A stretch of 43,419 nt of DNA from the NCBI GenBank assembly GCA_024695665.1, contig JAILHT010000149.1, positions 1 through 43,419 of the forward strand, written 5' to 3'. The translations under genes and the position numbers were made by a program. Shown in pieces: positions 1-8,758 of the stretch. This DNA comes from Lachnospiraceae bacterium (GTDB taxonomy: Bacteria > Bacillota > Clostridia > Lachnospirales > Lachnospiraceae). Under the pieces are notes generated by a model that saw only the letters and a list, made by a program, of their open reading frames with translations, had not been told where the DNA came from and ran no database searches. How positions within the stretch are numbered: the first letter of the stretch is position 1; every line of letters starts with the position of its first letter.

Positions 1-1106
1 TCATCCGCTTTTTGCATTAGAATCGCACTTCGCTTTGTCTTTACTCTCTCGTCGACCTGATCCTTCATATTTGCGGCGAGAGTTCCTTTTCTCTTCGAGT
101 ACTTGAATACATGCATCTCATAAAAATGAACCCTGTCCAAAAATTCTTTTGTCTTCTCAAACTCCTCTTCGCTCTCCCCCGGGAAACCTACTATGACATC
201 CGTGGTCAGTGCAGGATTGTCGAAATATTTTCTGAAAAGTTTGCATTTCTCCTCGAACACATCCGAGGTGTATTTTCTGTTCATCCTCTTAAGAGTGTCA
301 TCGCATCCACTCTGAAGTGAAAGATGAAAATGCGGGCAGACCTTTTTTATTGCGGAGAGTCTTTTCACAAAATCTTCCGTGACGACCATAGGCTCAAAGC
401 TTCCGAGTCTTATTCTCTTTACGCCTTCTATCGAAGCGACGTTCTCTATGAGATTTATCAATGACTCATTCTCTTTTGATCCGTTTTCATCAGTTCCGTA
501 GGAACTCAAATGAATGCCCGAGAGCACAAATTCTTTGTACCCCTTCTCTGTCATGGTTTTTATCTCAGCGCAGATGTCAGAGATATTTCTGCTTCTTACT
601 CTTCCTCTGGCATATGGTATTATGCAATAACTGCAGAACTGATTGCATCCGTCCTGAACCTTTATAAATGCTCTGGCATGCTCCGAGGTCTCCGTGAGTG
701 TCAGTGTCTCAAACACACGTCCCGGCTCATTTATATCAATCACGGCATCTATAACTTGTTCATCCTCGAAAAACTCGTCCAGCAGAGCCAAAAGCTCATG
801 CTTTCTGTCATTGCCGATTATTATATCTATCGCATCATCGGCTTTTGCTTCCTCCTCGCTCGTCTGAACATAACATCCGCAGGCGACAACTATCGAATCG
901 GGATTCTGCTTTTTTGCACGATGTATCATCTGCCTTGATTTTCTGTCGGCCATGTTTGTGACAGAGCAGGTATTTATAACATAAACGTCGGCTGCATCAT
1001 GGAAATCCACTATCTTGTAACCGGCATTAAATAGCATCTCACGCATGGCTTCAGTCTCATATGAATTGACTTTGCAGCCCAGATTATGCAGTGCAGCTGT
1101 TCTCAT
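1..1106 (-). CDS. mtaB: tRNA (t6A37) methylthiotransferase MtaB, C-terminus cut by window edge
   Basis: Radical-SAM enzyme that converts t6A at position 37 of ANN-decoding tRNAs to ms2t6A. I translated the minus strand from the ATG at 1106, which follows an AGAGGA ribosome binding site by seven bases. The N-terminus reads MRTAALHNLGCKVNSYE, the first cysteine of the UPF0004 domain, followed by NTCSVTN and ACGCYVQ, giving the three cysteines of the auxiliary 4Fe-4S cluster. The radical-SAM motif CNQFCSYC (CxxxCxxC) follows near residue 147, and LSLQSGCDDTLKRMNRKY is typical of the family. The frame is open to position 1, so about 368 residues are visible and the TRAM end is missing. It is the last member of the prmA-rsmE-mtaB block, but is separated here from rsmE by the cysteine desulfurase, thiI and an opposing HPr-like gene. 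I see no convincing promoter of its own. Confidence 0.95.
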   Translation of the reverse strand, partial: MRTAALHNLGCKVNSYETEAMREMLFNAGYKIVDFHDAADVYVINTCSVTNMADRKSRQMIHRAKKQNPDSIVVACGCYVQTSEEEAKADDAIDIIIGNDRKHELLALLDEFFEDEQVIDAVIDINEPGRVFETLTLTETSEHARAFIKVQDGCNQFCSYCIIPYARGRVRSRNISDICAEIKTMTEKGYKEFVLSGIHLSSYGTDENGSKENESLINLIENVASIEGVKRIRLGSFEPMVVTEDFVKRLSAIKKVCPHFHLSLQSGCDDTLKRMNRKYTSDVFEEKCKLFRKYFDNPALTTDVIVGFPGESEEEFEKTKEFLDRVHFYEMHVFKYSKRKGTLAANMKDQVDERVKTKRSAILMQKAD

Positions 1107-1142
1107 CCTAAATTCCTCTTTTTTAATTTTTTTCTCCAAAAG

Positions 1143-1171
1143 TTGACATTTTCCTCCAAAGAAATTACTAT
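1143..1171 (+). promoter_or_regulatory. Sigma-A promoter of the HPr-like gene
   Basis: TTGACA (1143-1148), a 17-base spacer and TACTAT (1166-1171) form a near-consensus vegetative promoter. An AGGAGG ribosome binding site follows at about 1190-1196, ahead of the ATG at 1205. The HPr-like gene is therefore a stand-alone transcription unit opposing its neighbours. Confidence 0.75.
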
Positions 1172-1204
1172 GAACACGTCAAATAATTTAGGAGGCAATA
1201 GTAT

Positions 1205-1435
1205 ATGGAAAAACTTGAAATCTCTTTGAACTCTATTGATAAGGTAAAATCTTTCGTTAGTACAATAGCTCAGTTTGATAATGACTTCGATTTAAGTTCC
1301 GGACGTTATGTAATAGATGCAAAATCTATTATGGGTATTTTCAGTTTGGATCTCTCCAAACCGATCACACTCACAATCCATTCCGACACGGACGCAGAAA
1401 AAATACTTAAGGCAGTTGAGCCGTACAAAATCTGA
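1205..1435 (+). CDS. HPr-family protein lacking the phosphorylatable histidine (Crh-like)
   Basis: A 76-residue protein with the HPr fold pattern. The regulatory serine region is intact: AKSIMGIFSLD, where Ser41 corresponds to Ser46 of HPr, the HPr-kinase site in Firmicutes. The segment that should hold the PEP-dependent active site (GIHARPA in HPr) is replaced by SIDKVKS, so His15, Arg17 and Pro18 are all missing and the loop is about two residues shorter. It therefore cannot carry phosphate in the PTS phosphorelay. By analogy with Bacillus Crh (His15 to Gln) it may act through Ser phosphorylation and CcpA, but that is inference. It has its own strong promoter, an AGGAGG ribosome binding site and a terminator, and lies antiparallel between thiI and mtaB. 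Confidence 0.8.
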   Translation: MEKLEISLNSIDKVKSFVSTIAQFDNDFDLSSGRYVIDAKSIMGIFSLDLSKPITLTIHSDTDAEKILKAVEPYKI

Positions 1436-1456
1436 TTCGAGATAATTATATTTTGT

Positions 1457-1493
1457 ATAAAACCTGATTCGACGAACCAGGTTTTATTTTTTT
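1457..1493 (+). terminator. Rho-independent terminator after the HPr-like gene
   Basis: The arms AAAACCTG and CAGGTTTT, extended by a further TTCG-type pairing, close a three-base loop and are followed by TTTTTTT in the plus direction. The same hairpin lies just past the thiI stop and may help end minus-strand transcripts, though the U-tract on that strand is poor. Confidence 0.8.
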
Positions 1494-1514
1494 ACCTTAT
1501 TTTCCGTTTGTTTT

Positions 1515-2687
1515 TTATTTCACCTCTATGACTTCTACCGTCTCTAAAGCTTCCTTGAAAAGATCCTCCACTTTTCCTTCAAGTTTCTTTTCAGACTTCT
1601 TTATCGATTTGAGATTCGGCTTTGTCACAGGATGCTTGGCTACAAATATCGTGCAACAATCCTCATAAGGCAGGATTGATGTCTCATAGGTATCTATCTT
1701 TTCCGATATTGCGATAATATCATTTTTGTCAAATGCTATAACCGGTCTGAAGACAGGAAGCTCACATACCTCGTTTGTACACATAAGAGACTGCATTGTC
1801 TGGCTTGCAACCTGTCCTATACTCTCTCCTGTTATAAGTCCTAAACATCCGTCTGCTTTCGCAAAATGCTCTGCTATCATCATCATATATCTTCTCATTA
1901 TGATAGTGAGTTCCTCATGAGGGCAGTTCTCATATATAGCGAGCTGAATATCCGTAAAGTTTACAACATAGAGCTTTATCGGACCTGCGTACACGGCTAC
2001 TTTTTTCGCGAGATCGACAACCTTCTGTTTTGCTCTCTCGCTCGTGTAAGGCGGAGCATGAAAATATACTGCCTCGATTGTCACTCCTCTTTTTGCGACC
2101 ATATATCCTGCAACCGGTGAGTCTATTCCTCCGGAGAGAAGAAGCATTCCCTTTCCCGAGGTTCCCGTAGGCATTCCTCCCGGTCCTTTTATCTCATCCG
2201 AATAAATATAGATTTTGTCCCTTATCTCAACAAATATTTTCACTTCCGGATCATGGACATCGACAGATGTCTCCGGAAATGAATAAAGAACCGCCTCACC
2301 GAGAGCGGCATTTACCTCCATCGAATCGAGCGGATATGTTTTCTTTGCTCTTCTTGCCATCATCTTGAAGGTAAAATTCTTATCTTCATAATGCCTGGCG
2401 ACAAATTCCACAACATCCTTCTTTAGATCCTCAAATCCCGTGTCATCCTTTATGACTGTCGGGCAGATGCCAACTATACCAAAAACCTTCGTGAGAGCAT
2501 CTATGGTCTCCTCGTACTCTCCGTCGGTATGTACATATATTCTTCCCTGCTCCTTAGTGACCTCAAATTCACCGTCAAGGCGCGCCAATGCAAATTTGAT
2601 CTGATCCACCAACGCATTCTCAAAAATGTATCTGTTTTTTCCTTTGATGGCTATCTCGCCGTATTTTATCAAAAATGACTGTTTCAT
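1515..2687 (-). CDS. thiI: tRNA 4-thiouridine synthase ThiI (no rhodanese domain)
   Basis: Adenylates U8 of tRNA and transfers sulfur to make 4-thiouridine; it may also feed thiazole synthesis. 390 residues: an N-terminal ferredoxin-like and THUMP region (about 1-165), then the PP-loop ATPase with LLLSGGIDSPVAGYMVAKRG near residue 182. It ends near residue 390, so it has no C-terminal rhodanese domain with the catalytic cysteine of E. coli ThiI. This is the short Bacillus-type enzyme, which takes sulfur directly from a dedicated cysteine desulfurase. That partner is the gene immediately upstream, 18 bases away. The ribosome binding site AGAGG lies just before the ATG. Confidence 0.95.
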   Translation of the reverse strand: MKQSFLIKYGEIAIKGKNRYIFENALVDQIKFALARLDGEFEVTKEQGRIYVHTDGEYEETIDALTKVFGIVGICPTVIKDDTGFEDLKKDVVEFVARHYEDKNFTFKMMARRAKKTYPLDSMEVNAALGEAVLYSFPETSVDVHDPEVKIFVEIRDKIYIYSDEIKGPGGMPTGTSGKGMLLLSGGIDSPVAGYMVAKRGVTIEAVYFHAPPYTSERAKQKVVDLAKKVAVYAGPIKLYVVNFTDIQLAIYENCPHEELTIIMRRYMMMIAEHFAKADGCLGLITGESIGQVASQTMQSLMCTNEVCELPVFRPVIAFDKNDIIAISEKIDTYETSILPYEDCCTIFVAKHPVTKPNLKSIKKSEKKLEGKVEDLFKEALETVEVIEVK

Positions 2688-2705
2688 GTTTTTTCCTCTG
2701 TAATA

Positions 2706-3860
2706 CTATCTTCTGACATATTTTCTGAGTTTCGGTACAACTTCACCCATGACGGAAAGAGCATAATCTATCTCCTCCTCCGTCGTATGAACACTGAAGC
2801 TGAAACGTATCGTCGAATCCAAAAGTTTTGGATTCAAATTGATGGCTTTTAATGTTCTGCTCACAGCAGGCTTGTTTGAAGAACAAGCCGATCCGGCTGA
2901 TACATATACATTCTCGCTCTCAAGCGAATGAAGCAAAACCTCACTTCTCACACCGTCAACACTCACACTTACAATATGCGGAGCACTCGTCATATCGGTC
3001 TTTCCGTTCACGGAACATCCATCTATCTTTTGAACTCCCTCGATAAATCTGTTCTTCAAATTCCAAAGATGTTCAATATTCTCTTCAAAGTTTTCATACA
3101 TCTCGGTCGCAGCCTCAGCCAGTCCGCAATATGCCGGAACATTTTCGGTTCCGGATCTCATTCCTTTTTGCTGTCCGCCTCCGAGTATGAGCGGTTTCAT
3201 CTTCACCTTGTCCCTTATATACAAAAATCCGCTGCCCTTCGGGCCGTGAATCTTGTGTCCGCTGACACTGAGCATATCGATCCCCGATTTTCTCGGTCTT
3301 ATGATCATCTTTCCGTACGACTGAATCGCATCCACATGAAAAATGGCATTCTTTGATTTTTTGTGGACAATTTTTGCAATCTCGTCTATAGGTTCTACAG
3401 CACCGATCTCGTTGTTGACCTGCATAACGGAAACAAGTATCGTATCCTCCCTAAGAGCGTCACTTAAAGCATCCAAATCGACAAGACCATCTTTGTCGAC
3501 CGGAAGATATGTGATTTCAAATCCCTGCTCCTTCAAGAACTCTGTTGTCGCATAAATTGATGCATGCTCAATCCCGGTGGTTATAATATGCATCCCGGCT
3601 CTTTTATTCGCAAGAGATGCGCCTATGAGTGCCATATTGTTTGATTCAGTTCCTCCGGATGTAAAATAAATCTCTTTCTCATCCACCTTAAGCGTTGATG
3701 CAATTTTTTGTTTTGCATCTTTTATATAATTCTCTGCTATGACTCCCTTCTGATGCATAGCAGACGGGTTGCCGTAATCCTCCGTAAGTAACCTTACCAC
3801 CATATCGGTCGCTCTCTTTGAGCATACCGTGGTGGCAGAGTTGTCCAAATAGCTTTCCAT
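2706..3860 (-). CDS. Cysteine desulfurase (NifS/IscS family), probable ThiI partner
   Basis: PLP enzyme that releases sulfur from cysteine as a protein persulfide. 384 residues. The PLP-binding lysine is in SVSGHKIHGPKG, the cofactor-contacting aspartate in HVDAIQSYGK, and the persulfide cysteine in YVSAGSACSSNKPAVS. FTSGGTESNNMAL near residue 69 is the conserved phosphate-binding segment. The start has the ribosome binding site GAGGA. It sits between rsmE and thiI, with short gaps, in the pattern of B. subtilis nifZ-thiI, so I infer it supplies sulfur for 4-thiouridine rather than acting as the general Fe-S enzyme. No iscU- or sufU-like gene is adjacent. Confidence 0.93.
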   Translation of the reverse strand: MESYLDNSATTVCSKRATDMVVRLLTEDYGNPSAMHQKGVIAENYIKDAKQKIASTLKVDEKEIYFTSGGTESNNMALIGASLANKRAGMHIITTGIEHASIYATTEFLKEQGFEITYLPVDKDGLVDLDALSDALREDTILVSVMQVNNEIGAVEPIDEIAKIVHKKSKNAIFHVDAIQSYGKMIIRPRKSGIDMLSVSGHKIHGPKGSGFLYIRDKVKMKPLILGGGQQKGMRSGTENVPAYCGLAEAATEMYENFEENIEHLWNLKNRFIEGVQKIDGCSVNGKTDMTSAPHIVSVSVDGVRSEVLLHSLESENVYVSAGSACSSNKPAVSRTLKAINLNPKLLDSTIRFSFSVHTTEEEIDYALSVMGEVVPKLRKYVRR

Positions 3861-3887
3861 TGTTTCCTCGATTTCTATTGTTATTTC

Positions 3888-4631
3888 CTATCGCTTCATC
3901 TCAAGCGTAAGCATTATGGCAGACATCATGGTTATCGCTGCCGTATCTGTTCTTAGTATTCTCTCACCGAGAGAAATGATATCCATATCCTCTTTTGCAA
4001 TCTCAACTTCACTCTCGTCGAATCCGCCCTCAGGTCCGATAAATATGGCAATATCCGATCCCGGCTTTATCTTTTGTTGCAATTCTTCAAATGAAGCCAT
4101 ACCATCTTTTCTCTCATACGGGAAAATCATAACAGAGCTCACATCTCTCGCATAAGAAACAGCTTCTTTGAAATTTATAATATCATGGATATTCGGCACA
4201 ATGCTTCTCTTTGACTGCTTTGCAGCAGCCTCCGATATGCCCTTGTACCTTTTTATCCGGTTTGCTTTTTTCTTGTCATCAAGCTTTACAATACAGTTTT
4301 TCATCTCTACCGGGATTATCTCAAAAACTCCCAGCTCAACACATTTTTCAATGACGGTCTCCATTCGGTCTCCCTTAGGAATTGCCTGAAACAGATATAT
4401 TTTTGCCGGAAGTTCCGTGGATGGTATGTCTTTTTCCTTTATTTTTACAAGCACATCATCACCGGAAAACTCATCAACCTCACAAAGATAGTTCTTCATA
4501 TCCGATGAACTCACACGTATGACTTCGCCTTTTTTCATGCGGAGCACACTCTTTATATGTTTCGCGTCGCCGTCCGTTATTGTTATAGAGTCATTTGCGA
4601 CCTGACTGCTTGAAACAAAAAACTGATACAT
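3888..4631 (-). CDS. rsmE: 16S rRNA m3U1498 methyltransferase RsmE
   Basis: SPOUT-class methyltransferase that makes m3U at position 1498 of 16S rRNA. 247 residues: an N-terminal PUA-like domain (KHIKSVLRMKKGEVIRVS) and a C-terminal trefoil-knot domain with FIGPEGGFDESE and the knot segment SLGERILRTDTAAI near the end. The ATG at 4631 starts one base after the prmA stop, and its GGAGG ribosome binding site lies inside the end of prmA, so the two are translationally coupled. The prmA-rsmE order is conserved in Firmicutes. Confidence 0.96.
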   Translation of the reverse strand: MYQFFVSSSQVANDSITITDGDAKHIKSVLRMKKGEVIRVSSSDMKNYLCEVDEFSGDDVLVKIKEKDIPSTELPAKIYLFQAIPKGDRMETVIEKCVELGVFEIIPVEMKNCIVKLDDKKKANRIKRYKGISEAAAKQSKRSIVPNIHDIINFKEAVSYARDVSSVMIFPYERKDGMASFEELQQKIKPGSDIAIFIGPEGGFDESEVEIAKEDMDIISLGERILRTDTAAITMMSAIMLTLEMKR

Positions 4632-4632
4632 C

Positions 4633-5634
4633 CTATACCTCCGGTTTTTTGGCCGTTATATTCACCCATTCTCCCTGATGATTTATCGAAACTATCTCAA
4701 GTCCTACTTTTTCTATCGCTTCTTTAACAGCATTCTCTTTGAAATCTATTATTCCGGAAGTGATAAAAACAGCGCCCGGTTTCATGAGTTCCGGTATCAC
4801 CGGCGCCATTGGTATGATAACATCTGCCAGAATATTTGCAACAACAATATCATAAGGCTTTGCCTTTAATGAGGCCTTCAGTTCCTTGTCATCTATAAGA
4901 TTTCCGACATAAAAATCATAGCTTTCTTTATCTATTTTGTTGACTTCCATATTTGCGGCGCCTGATTCGATACAGTTCTCATCAAGATCTGTTCCCTCCA
5001 CATAGGTTGCGCCGAGTTTGAGTGCAACGATAGAGAGGATACCGCTTCCGAAGCCTACGTCCAAAACATCTATCTTCTTATTCCCTGCGTCATCCTTTTT
5101 GATACATGAAAGCTCATCACCCTCGATATATCTCTCCAGTTCTTTTATGCAGAGCTGCGTTGTTTCATGTTTTCCCGTTCCAAAAGAGATTCCCGGATCT
5201 ATCTCTATGAGTGTCTTGTCCGTATCCTCTTTTTTCACCTCTTCCCAGGTCGGCTTTATCAATATGTCACCTATTGTGAAAGAATGGAAAAAATTCTTCC
5301 AGTTATTTATCCAGTCCAAATCCTCTGTCTCGGAGGATGTGATTGTGCCTTCACCTATATCGGTTATATCTTTTATCTTTAAGAGAATGATTTTTACATT
5401 CTTGAGCACGGTCTCATAGTCCTCATCCTCTCCAAGATAAAAACTTACAAGGCTGACCCCGTCATCAGGCGGAAGCTCCGGCGGAAAATCAATAAACATA
5501 TCTGCCTGATCTTCTTTGGACAAAGGAACATTATTCTCTATTTCTATTCCGTTTATCCCAAGTTCAGCTAGAGATGCGCTTATAAAATCCTCAGCGGCAG
5601 TCGTTGTTTTTATCGTATACTTAATCCATTTCAT
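4633..5634 (-). CDS. prmA: Ribosomal protein L11 methyltransferase PrmA
   Basis: SAM-dependent trimethylation of ribosomal protein L11. 333 residues, with the N-terminal substrate domain beginning MKWIKYTIKTTTAAEDFI, the family segment PGISFGTGKHETTQLC, and the SAM-binding motif DVGFGSGILSIVALKLGA near residue 190; VANILADVI is the post-motif segment. The ribosome binding site AGAGAGGA precedes the ATG. The gene lies 17 bases after the HD-GYP gene, in the place where dnaJ usually stands. Confidence 0.95.
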   Translation of the reverse strand: MKWIKYTIKTTTAAEDFISASLAELGINGIEIENNVPLSKEDQADMFIDFPPELPPDDGVSLVSFYLGEDEDYETVLKNVKIILLKIKDITDIGEGTITSSETEDLDWINNWKNFFHSFTIGDILIKPTWEEVKKEDTDKTLIEIDPGISFGTGKHETTQLCIKELERYIEGDELSCIKKDDAGNKKIDVLDVGFGSGILSIVALKLGATYVEGTDLDENCIESGAANMEVNKIDKESYDFYVGNLIDDKELKASLKAKPYDIVVANILADVIIPMAPVIPELMKPGAVFITSGIIDFKENAVKEAIEKVGLEIVSINHQGEWVNITAKKPEV

Positions 5635-5651
5635 TTTATTGTCCTCTCTGA

Positions 5652-8600
5652 CTAAAGATTGTTTATATCTTCAGTGCTTCCACCACCGTCGTCATCCGGT
5701 GCGCGAAACTCACCTTTTTCAACAAGTCTCAAAAATGCATCGACAACATCGGCAGTCAGCTGTGTACCTCTTACATCTTTTATTATTGAAACGGCCTTCT
5801 CAAAATTCATTCTCGACCGGTAAGGCCTCTTTGAATACATCGCATCAAAAGTATCAGCCACAGCTATTATCTGTGCCACTCGCGGTATCTCATCACCTTT
5901 GAGTCCGTTTGGATAACCTTTTCCATCAGGTCTCTCATGATGTGAACCAGCTCCCACTGCAAGTTCCGGCATTATACTGATATCTTTTAAGGCGTTATAT
6001 CCCAATACCGGGTGCGATTTTATTATTGCAAATTCTTCCTCGGAAAGCTTTCCCTGCTTGTTGAGTACCGCACTCGGAACTCCTATCTTTCCTATATCAT
6101 GAAGAAGTGCAATATTGTAATACTTGTCCACGGTGTCATCATCGTACCCAAGTTCCTTTGCGAGCAGTACCGTATACTCACCGACTCTGGTTGAGTGACC
6201 GTTTGTATACTTGTCCTTCATATCGATTACTTTCGCAAATGCTTCCGTTATCTCATGAACAAGTATCTGATTCTCTCTGGCTTTTTTCTCATATACAGCG
6301 GTTTTGTGCTTGATATAAAAATGAACCGCAACCTGAATCAATATCCCGGCAATTAGCGCGGCAATTATAAAGAACCACGGATGCTCATAGAACTGTTTTT
6401 CCTTTGTAATATGCACGGTTATGCTCTTGTCTTCATTGCTTCCCGAAGGATCCTGAAGCTTTACGACAAAGTCATATTCGCCACCGCGCAGATTTGTATA
6501 GTCTACAGGCATTAGGTCTGTTCTGTCAACCGTGACCTTATTGTTCTCAAAACCGCTAAGGTAATAAGTGACTAACGGATTTATGAGTGAATAGTTGAAT
6601 ACAAACGTACTTATTGTTACTTTTTGTGCATCCTCGGACAAAGTATACTCTCCGTTCTCATCCGGATAAACATATTCTCCGTCAACCTCAATGTACGGTA
6701 CGGATGCCTTCAAATCCGTATTGTTCGTAAATGGCTTATTTATATTTACTTTTGACACACCGGTTGTTCCGGCTACATAAAGATCCCCATCATCTGAAAG
6801 CGCACTGTAAGAGTTCGCCGTGGCAATACAGTTCAACCCGTTATCCGCGCTGTAGAATTCCGGGCTGATCTCCCCGTTTGCAATCAACTCATCAACCGAT
6901 ACTGTGTAAATACCGTTACTGCTTAGTATCCACATTGTTCCGTTTGCATTTTCATACATATCGAAATTGTTTGAATAAGGGAATTTTTTTATCACATTTA
7001 TATTGTAATCGTTGTCAAGATATGCTATCGAATTGCTGGTTACAAGCCATACCAGTCCTCTCTCTTCGTCAACTTTGACACGCATGACAATCTCTGATGA
7101 CATTCCTTCCTCAACGCCGATATGCGTTGTCCCATTGGAACCAATTACATATATTCCGCCTCCGTCGGTTCCAACAATGATATCTCCGTTTTCACTTTCT
7201 TTTGCTGTGACAGTGAGAACCTCTGTATTTTCAATTCCATCATCCTCGTTGTACACATCTGTAACGGAATCTCCCTTTATAACCGCAACGCCGCCTGTGC
7301 ATGCAACAAGGAAGGTATCATCATCCCTCTCAAACACGGTTCTTACTCTGTCTGAAGGAAGCCCGTCCGCTTTTGTAAAACAGGTGACTTTACCATTCTC
7401 ATAGCGAACCAGAGGATAATCCCCATAGCTTGATATCCAAAGGCGACCTCTGCTGTCACAGACTATTGATCTGATATTTCCTCCCTCGTATGCTGCTAAA
7501 AGATCCGTCCACTCAATATCAACACCGCCCACAGTGCGGGCCTCAGTCAGTGGAATATTTTTCTTCACACCGTTTTGCGATACAACTATGAGTCCCGATG
7601 CCTTTGTTCCTATGTAAAGCTCGTCATCCTTAATACAAGTTGTATTCACAACACAATTTTCGATGTCATTTCCAAGAAAAACATCATAAAACATACACGG
7701 AGTTATCTTCATAACACCCTGCTTTGAGGATGCAAACCACAGATTTCCCTGATAGTCAACCATCATTCTCTCGACAGAATTTGTCAAAGCGATATTCTCC
7801 ACTATATAAAGTTCTTCATTTTCCAGATAACCTATACCATTGTCTGCACATATGAATATCCGGTCATCGACCGAGTAGAGATGATTAATATATTCCAAAG
7901 GAGCAACATTGTATACCTCCCTCTCCTTGGAGTCGTCTCCGACCTTTGTGTAATAAACCTCGTTGTTTTTCGTTCCCACATAGAACCATCCATCATTTTC
8001 GGGATCGGCAACAATGGTATGTATCTCCTCTATGCCGATTTCTTCCTCCTTGTAAAAAGCAACGAGTTCACGATTTTTTATGATAAAAAGGTCATCATCT
8101 ATAGTCACACCATATATCATTCCGTTTTCATCACCGGAAAGATTTTTTATATATGCGCCTGCCAGTTCGCCCTCATCTATTGGGATCAAATTCATATCCT
8201 CATCTATGATAGCGATGCCGTTTGTAGTGGCAACATATATTATTCCGTTCTCATCCTCTCTTATGTCGCGCACCGCAAGAGATTGGAGACCGTCATTCTT
8301 GTTAAAAAAACGTATGGTATCTTCTTCCATTACAGCAACTCCGCTGTCGTTCGTTCCTATCCAGAGTCTTTCTTTACTGTCCTCAAAAAGGCTCACCACG
8401 CTCGTAACTCCCGTGGTTGAATCGAAACGCTCAAATTCATTGCCGTCATAGCGAATAAGTCCACTGTAGGAACCTATCCATATAAACCCGTCCGAGGTCT
8501 GTATGATATCATTCGCCTCAGATGTCGGCAATCCGTTTGAATTGTCATACAAAACTGACGTGTATCCGGTGTCTTTGCCGTTTAGGTCAATCGCGTTTTC

Positions 8601-8723
8601 TCCTTCTTTCGCATAATAATCCGTAGCAAAAAAAAACACAAAACAAAACATCAGTACTGCATATGCTGTTGCAAAACAACCCCAATTGCGCTTCATTTCT
8701 CTCAAGCCAACCATACTTTTCAC
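5652..8723 (-). CDS. Membrane receptor: two-component-regulator propeller + Y_Y_Y domain + cytoplasmic HD-GYP
   Basis: 1023 residues. An N-terminal signal anchor (about 10-32) is followed by a large extracellular region of Reg_prop-type beta-propeller repeats; LPTSEANDIIQTSDGFIWIG, RLWIGTNDSGVAVM, LWFASSKQGVMKIT and GLPSDRVRTVFERDDD are repeat landmarks. A Y_Y_Y domain (LSGFENN ... LRGGEYDF) precedes a membrane helix at about 783-803. The cytoplasmic end is a complete HD-GYP domain: HDIGKIGVPS with His875-Asp876, then HHERPDGKGYP near residue 929, so it should be a working c-di-GMP phosphodiesterase. The architecture matches hybrid two-component receptors that sense oligosaccharides, but with HD-GYP in place of the kinase. 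The start is either the GTG at 8723 or the ATG at 8714; both lie near the purine-rich GGGAGAGAGG. It replaces the hrcA-dnaJ block seen elsewhere between hemW and prmA. Confidence 0.9.
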   Translation of the reverse strand: MKSMVGLREMKRNWGCFATAYAVLMFCFVFFFATDYYAKEGENAIDLNGKDTGYTSVLYDNSNGLPTSEANDIIQTSDGFIWIGSYSGLIRYDGNEFERFDSTTGVTSVVSLFEDSKERLWIGTNDSGVAVMEEDTIRFFNKNDGLQSLAVRDIREDENGIIYVATTNGIAIIDEDMNLIPIDEGELAGAYIKNLSGDENGMIYGVTIDDDLFIIKNRELVAFYKEEEIGIEEIHTIVADPENDGWFYVGTKNNEVYYTKVGDDSKEREVYNVAPLEYINHLYSVDDRIFICADNGIGYLENEELYIVENIALTNSVERMMVDYQGNLWFASSKQGVMKITPCMFYDVFLGNDIENCVVNTTCIKDDELYIGTKASGLIVVSQNGVKKNIPLTEARTVGGVDIEWTDLLAAYEGGNIRSIVCDSRGRLWISSYGDYPLVRYENGKVTCFTKADGLPSDRVRTVFERDDDTFLVACTGGVAVIKGDSVTDVYNEDDGIENTEVLTVTAKESENGDIIVGTDGGGIYVIGSNGTTHIGVEEGMSSEIVMRVKVDEERGLVWLVTSNSIAYLDNDYNINVIKKFPYSNNFDMYENANGTMWILSSNGIYTVSVDELIANGEISPEFYSADNGLNCIATANSYSALSDDGDLYVAGTTGVSKVNINKPFTNNTDLKASVPYIEVDGEYVYPDENGEYTLSEDAQKVTISTFVFNYSLINPLVTYYLSGFENNKVTVDRTDLMPVDYTNLRGGEYDFVVKLQDPSGSNEDKSITVHITKEKQFYEHPWFFIIAALIAGILIQVAVHFYIKHKTAVYEKKARENQILVHEITEAFAKVIDMKDKYTNGHSTRVGEYTVLLAKELGYDDDTVDKYYNIALLHDIGKIGVPSAVLNKQGKLSEEEFAIIKSHPVLGYNALKDISIMPELAVGAGSHHERPDGKGYPNGLKGDEIPRVAQIIAVADTFDAMYSKRPYRSRMNFEKAVSIIKDVRGTQLTADVVDAFLRLVEKGEFRAPDDDGGGSTEDINNL

Positions 8724-8758
8724 TGCCTCTCTCCCAAGAAATCAGGTGTACTTGTCTG

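Noticed and set aside
510-938. Open frame of 142 codons on the plus strand
   Set aside because: It is antisense to mtaB, which has strong family motifs; no ribosome binding site or recognisable domain.
7881-8420. Open frame of 179 codons on the plus strand
   Set aside because: Shadow of the propeller/HD-GYP gene; its composition is that of a reverse-complement frame.
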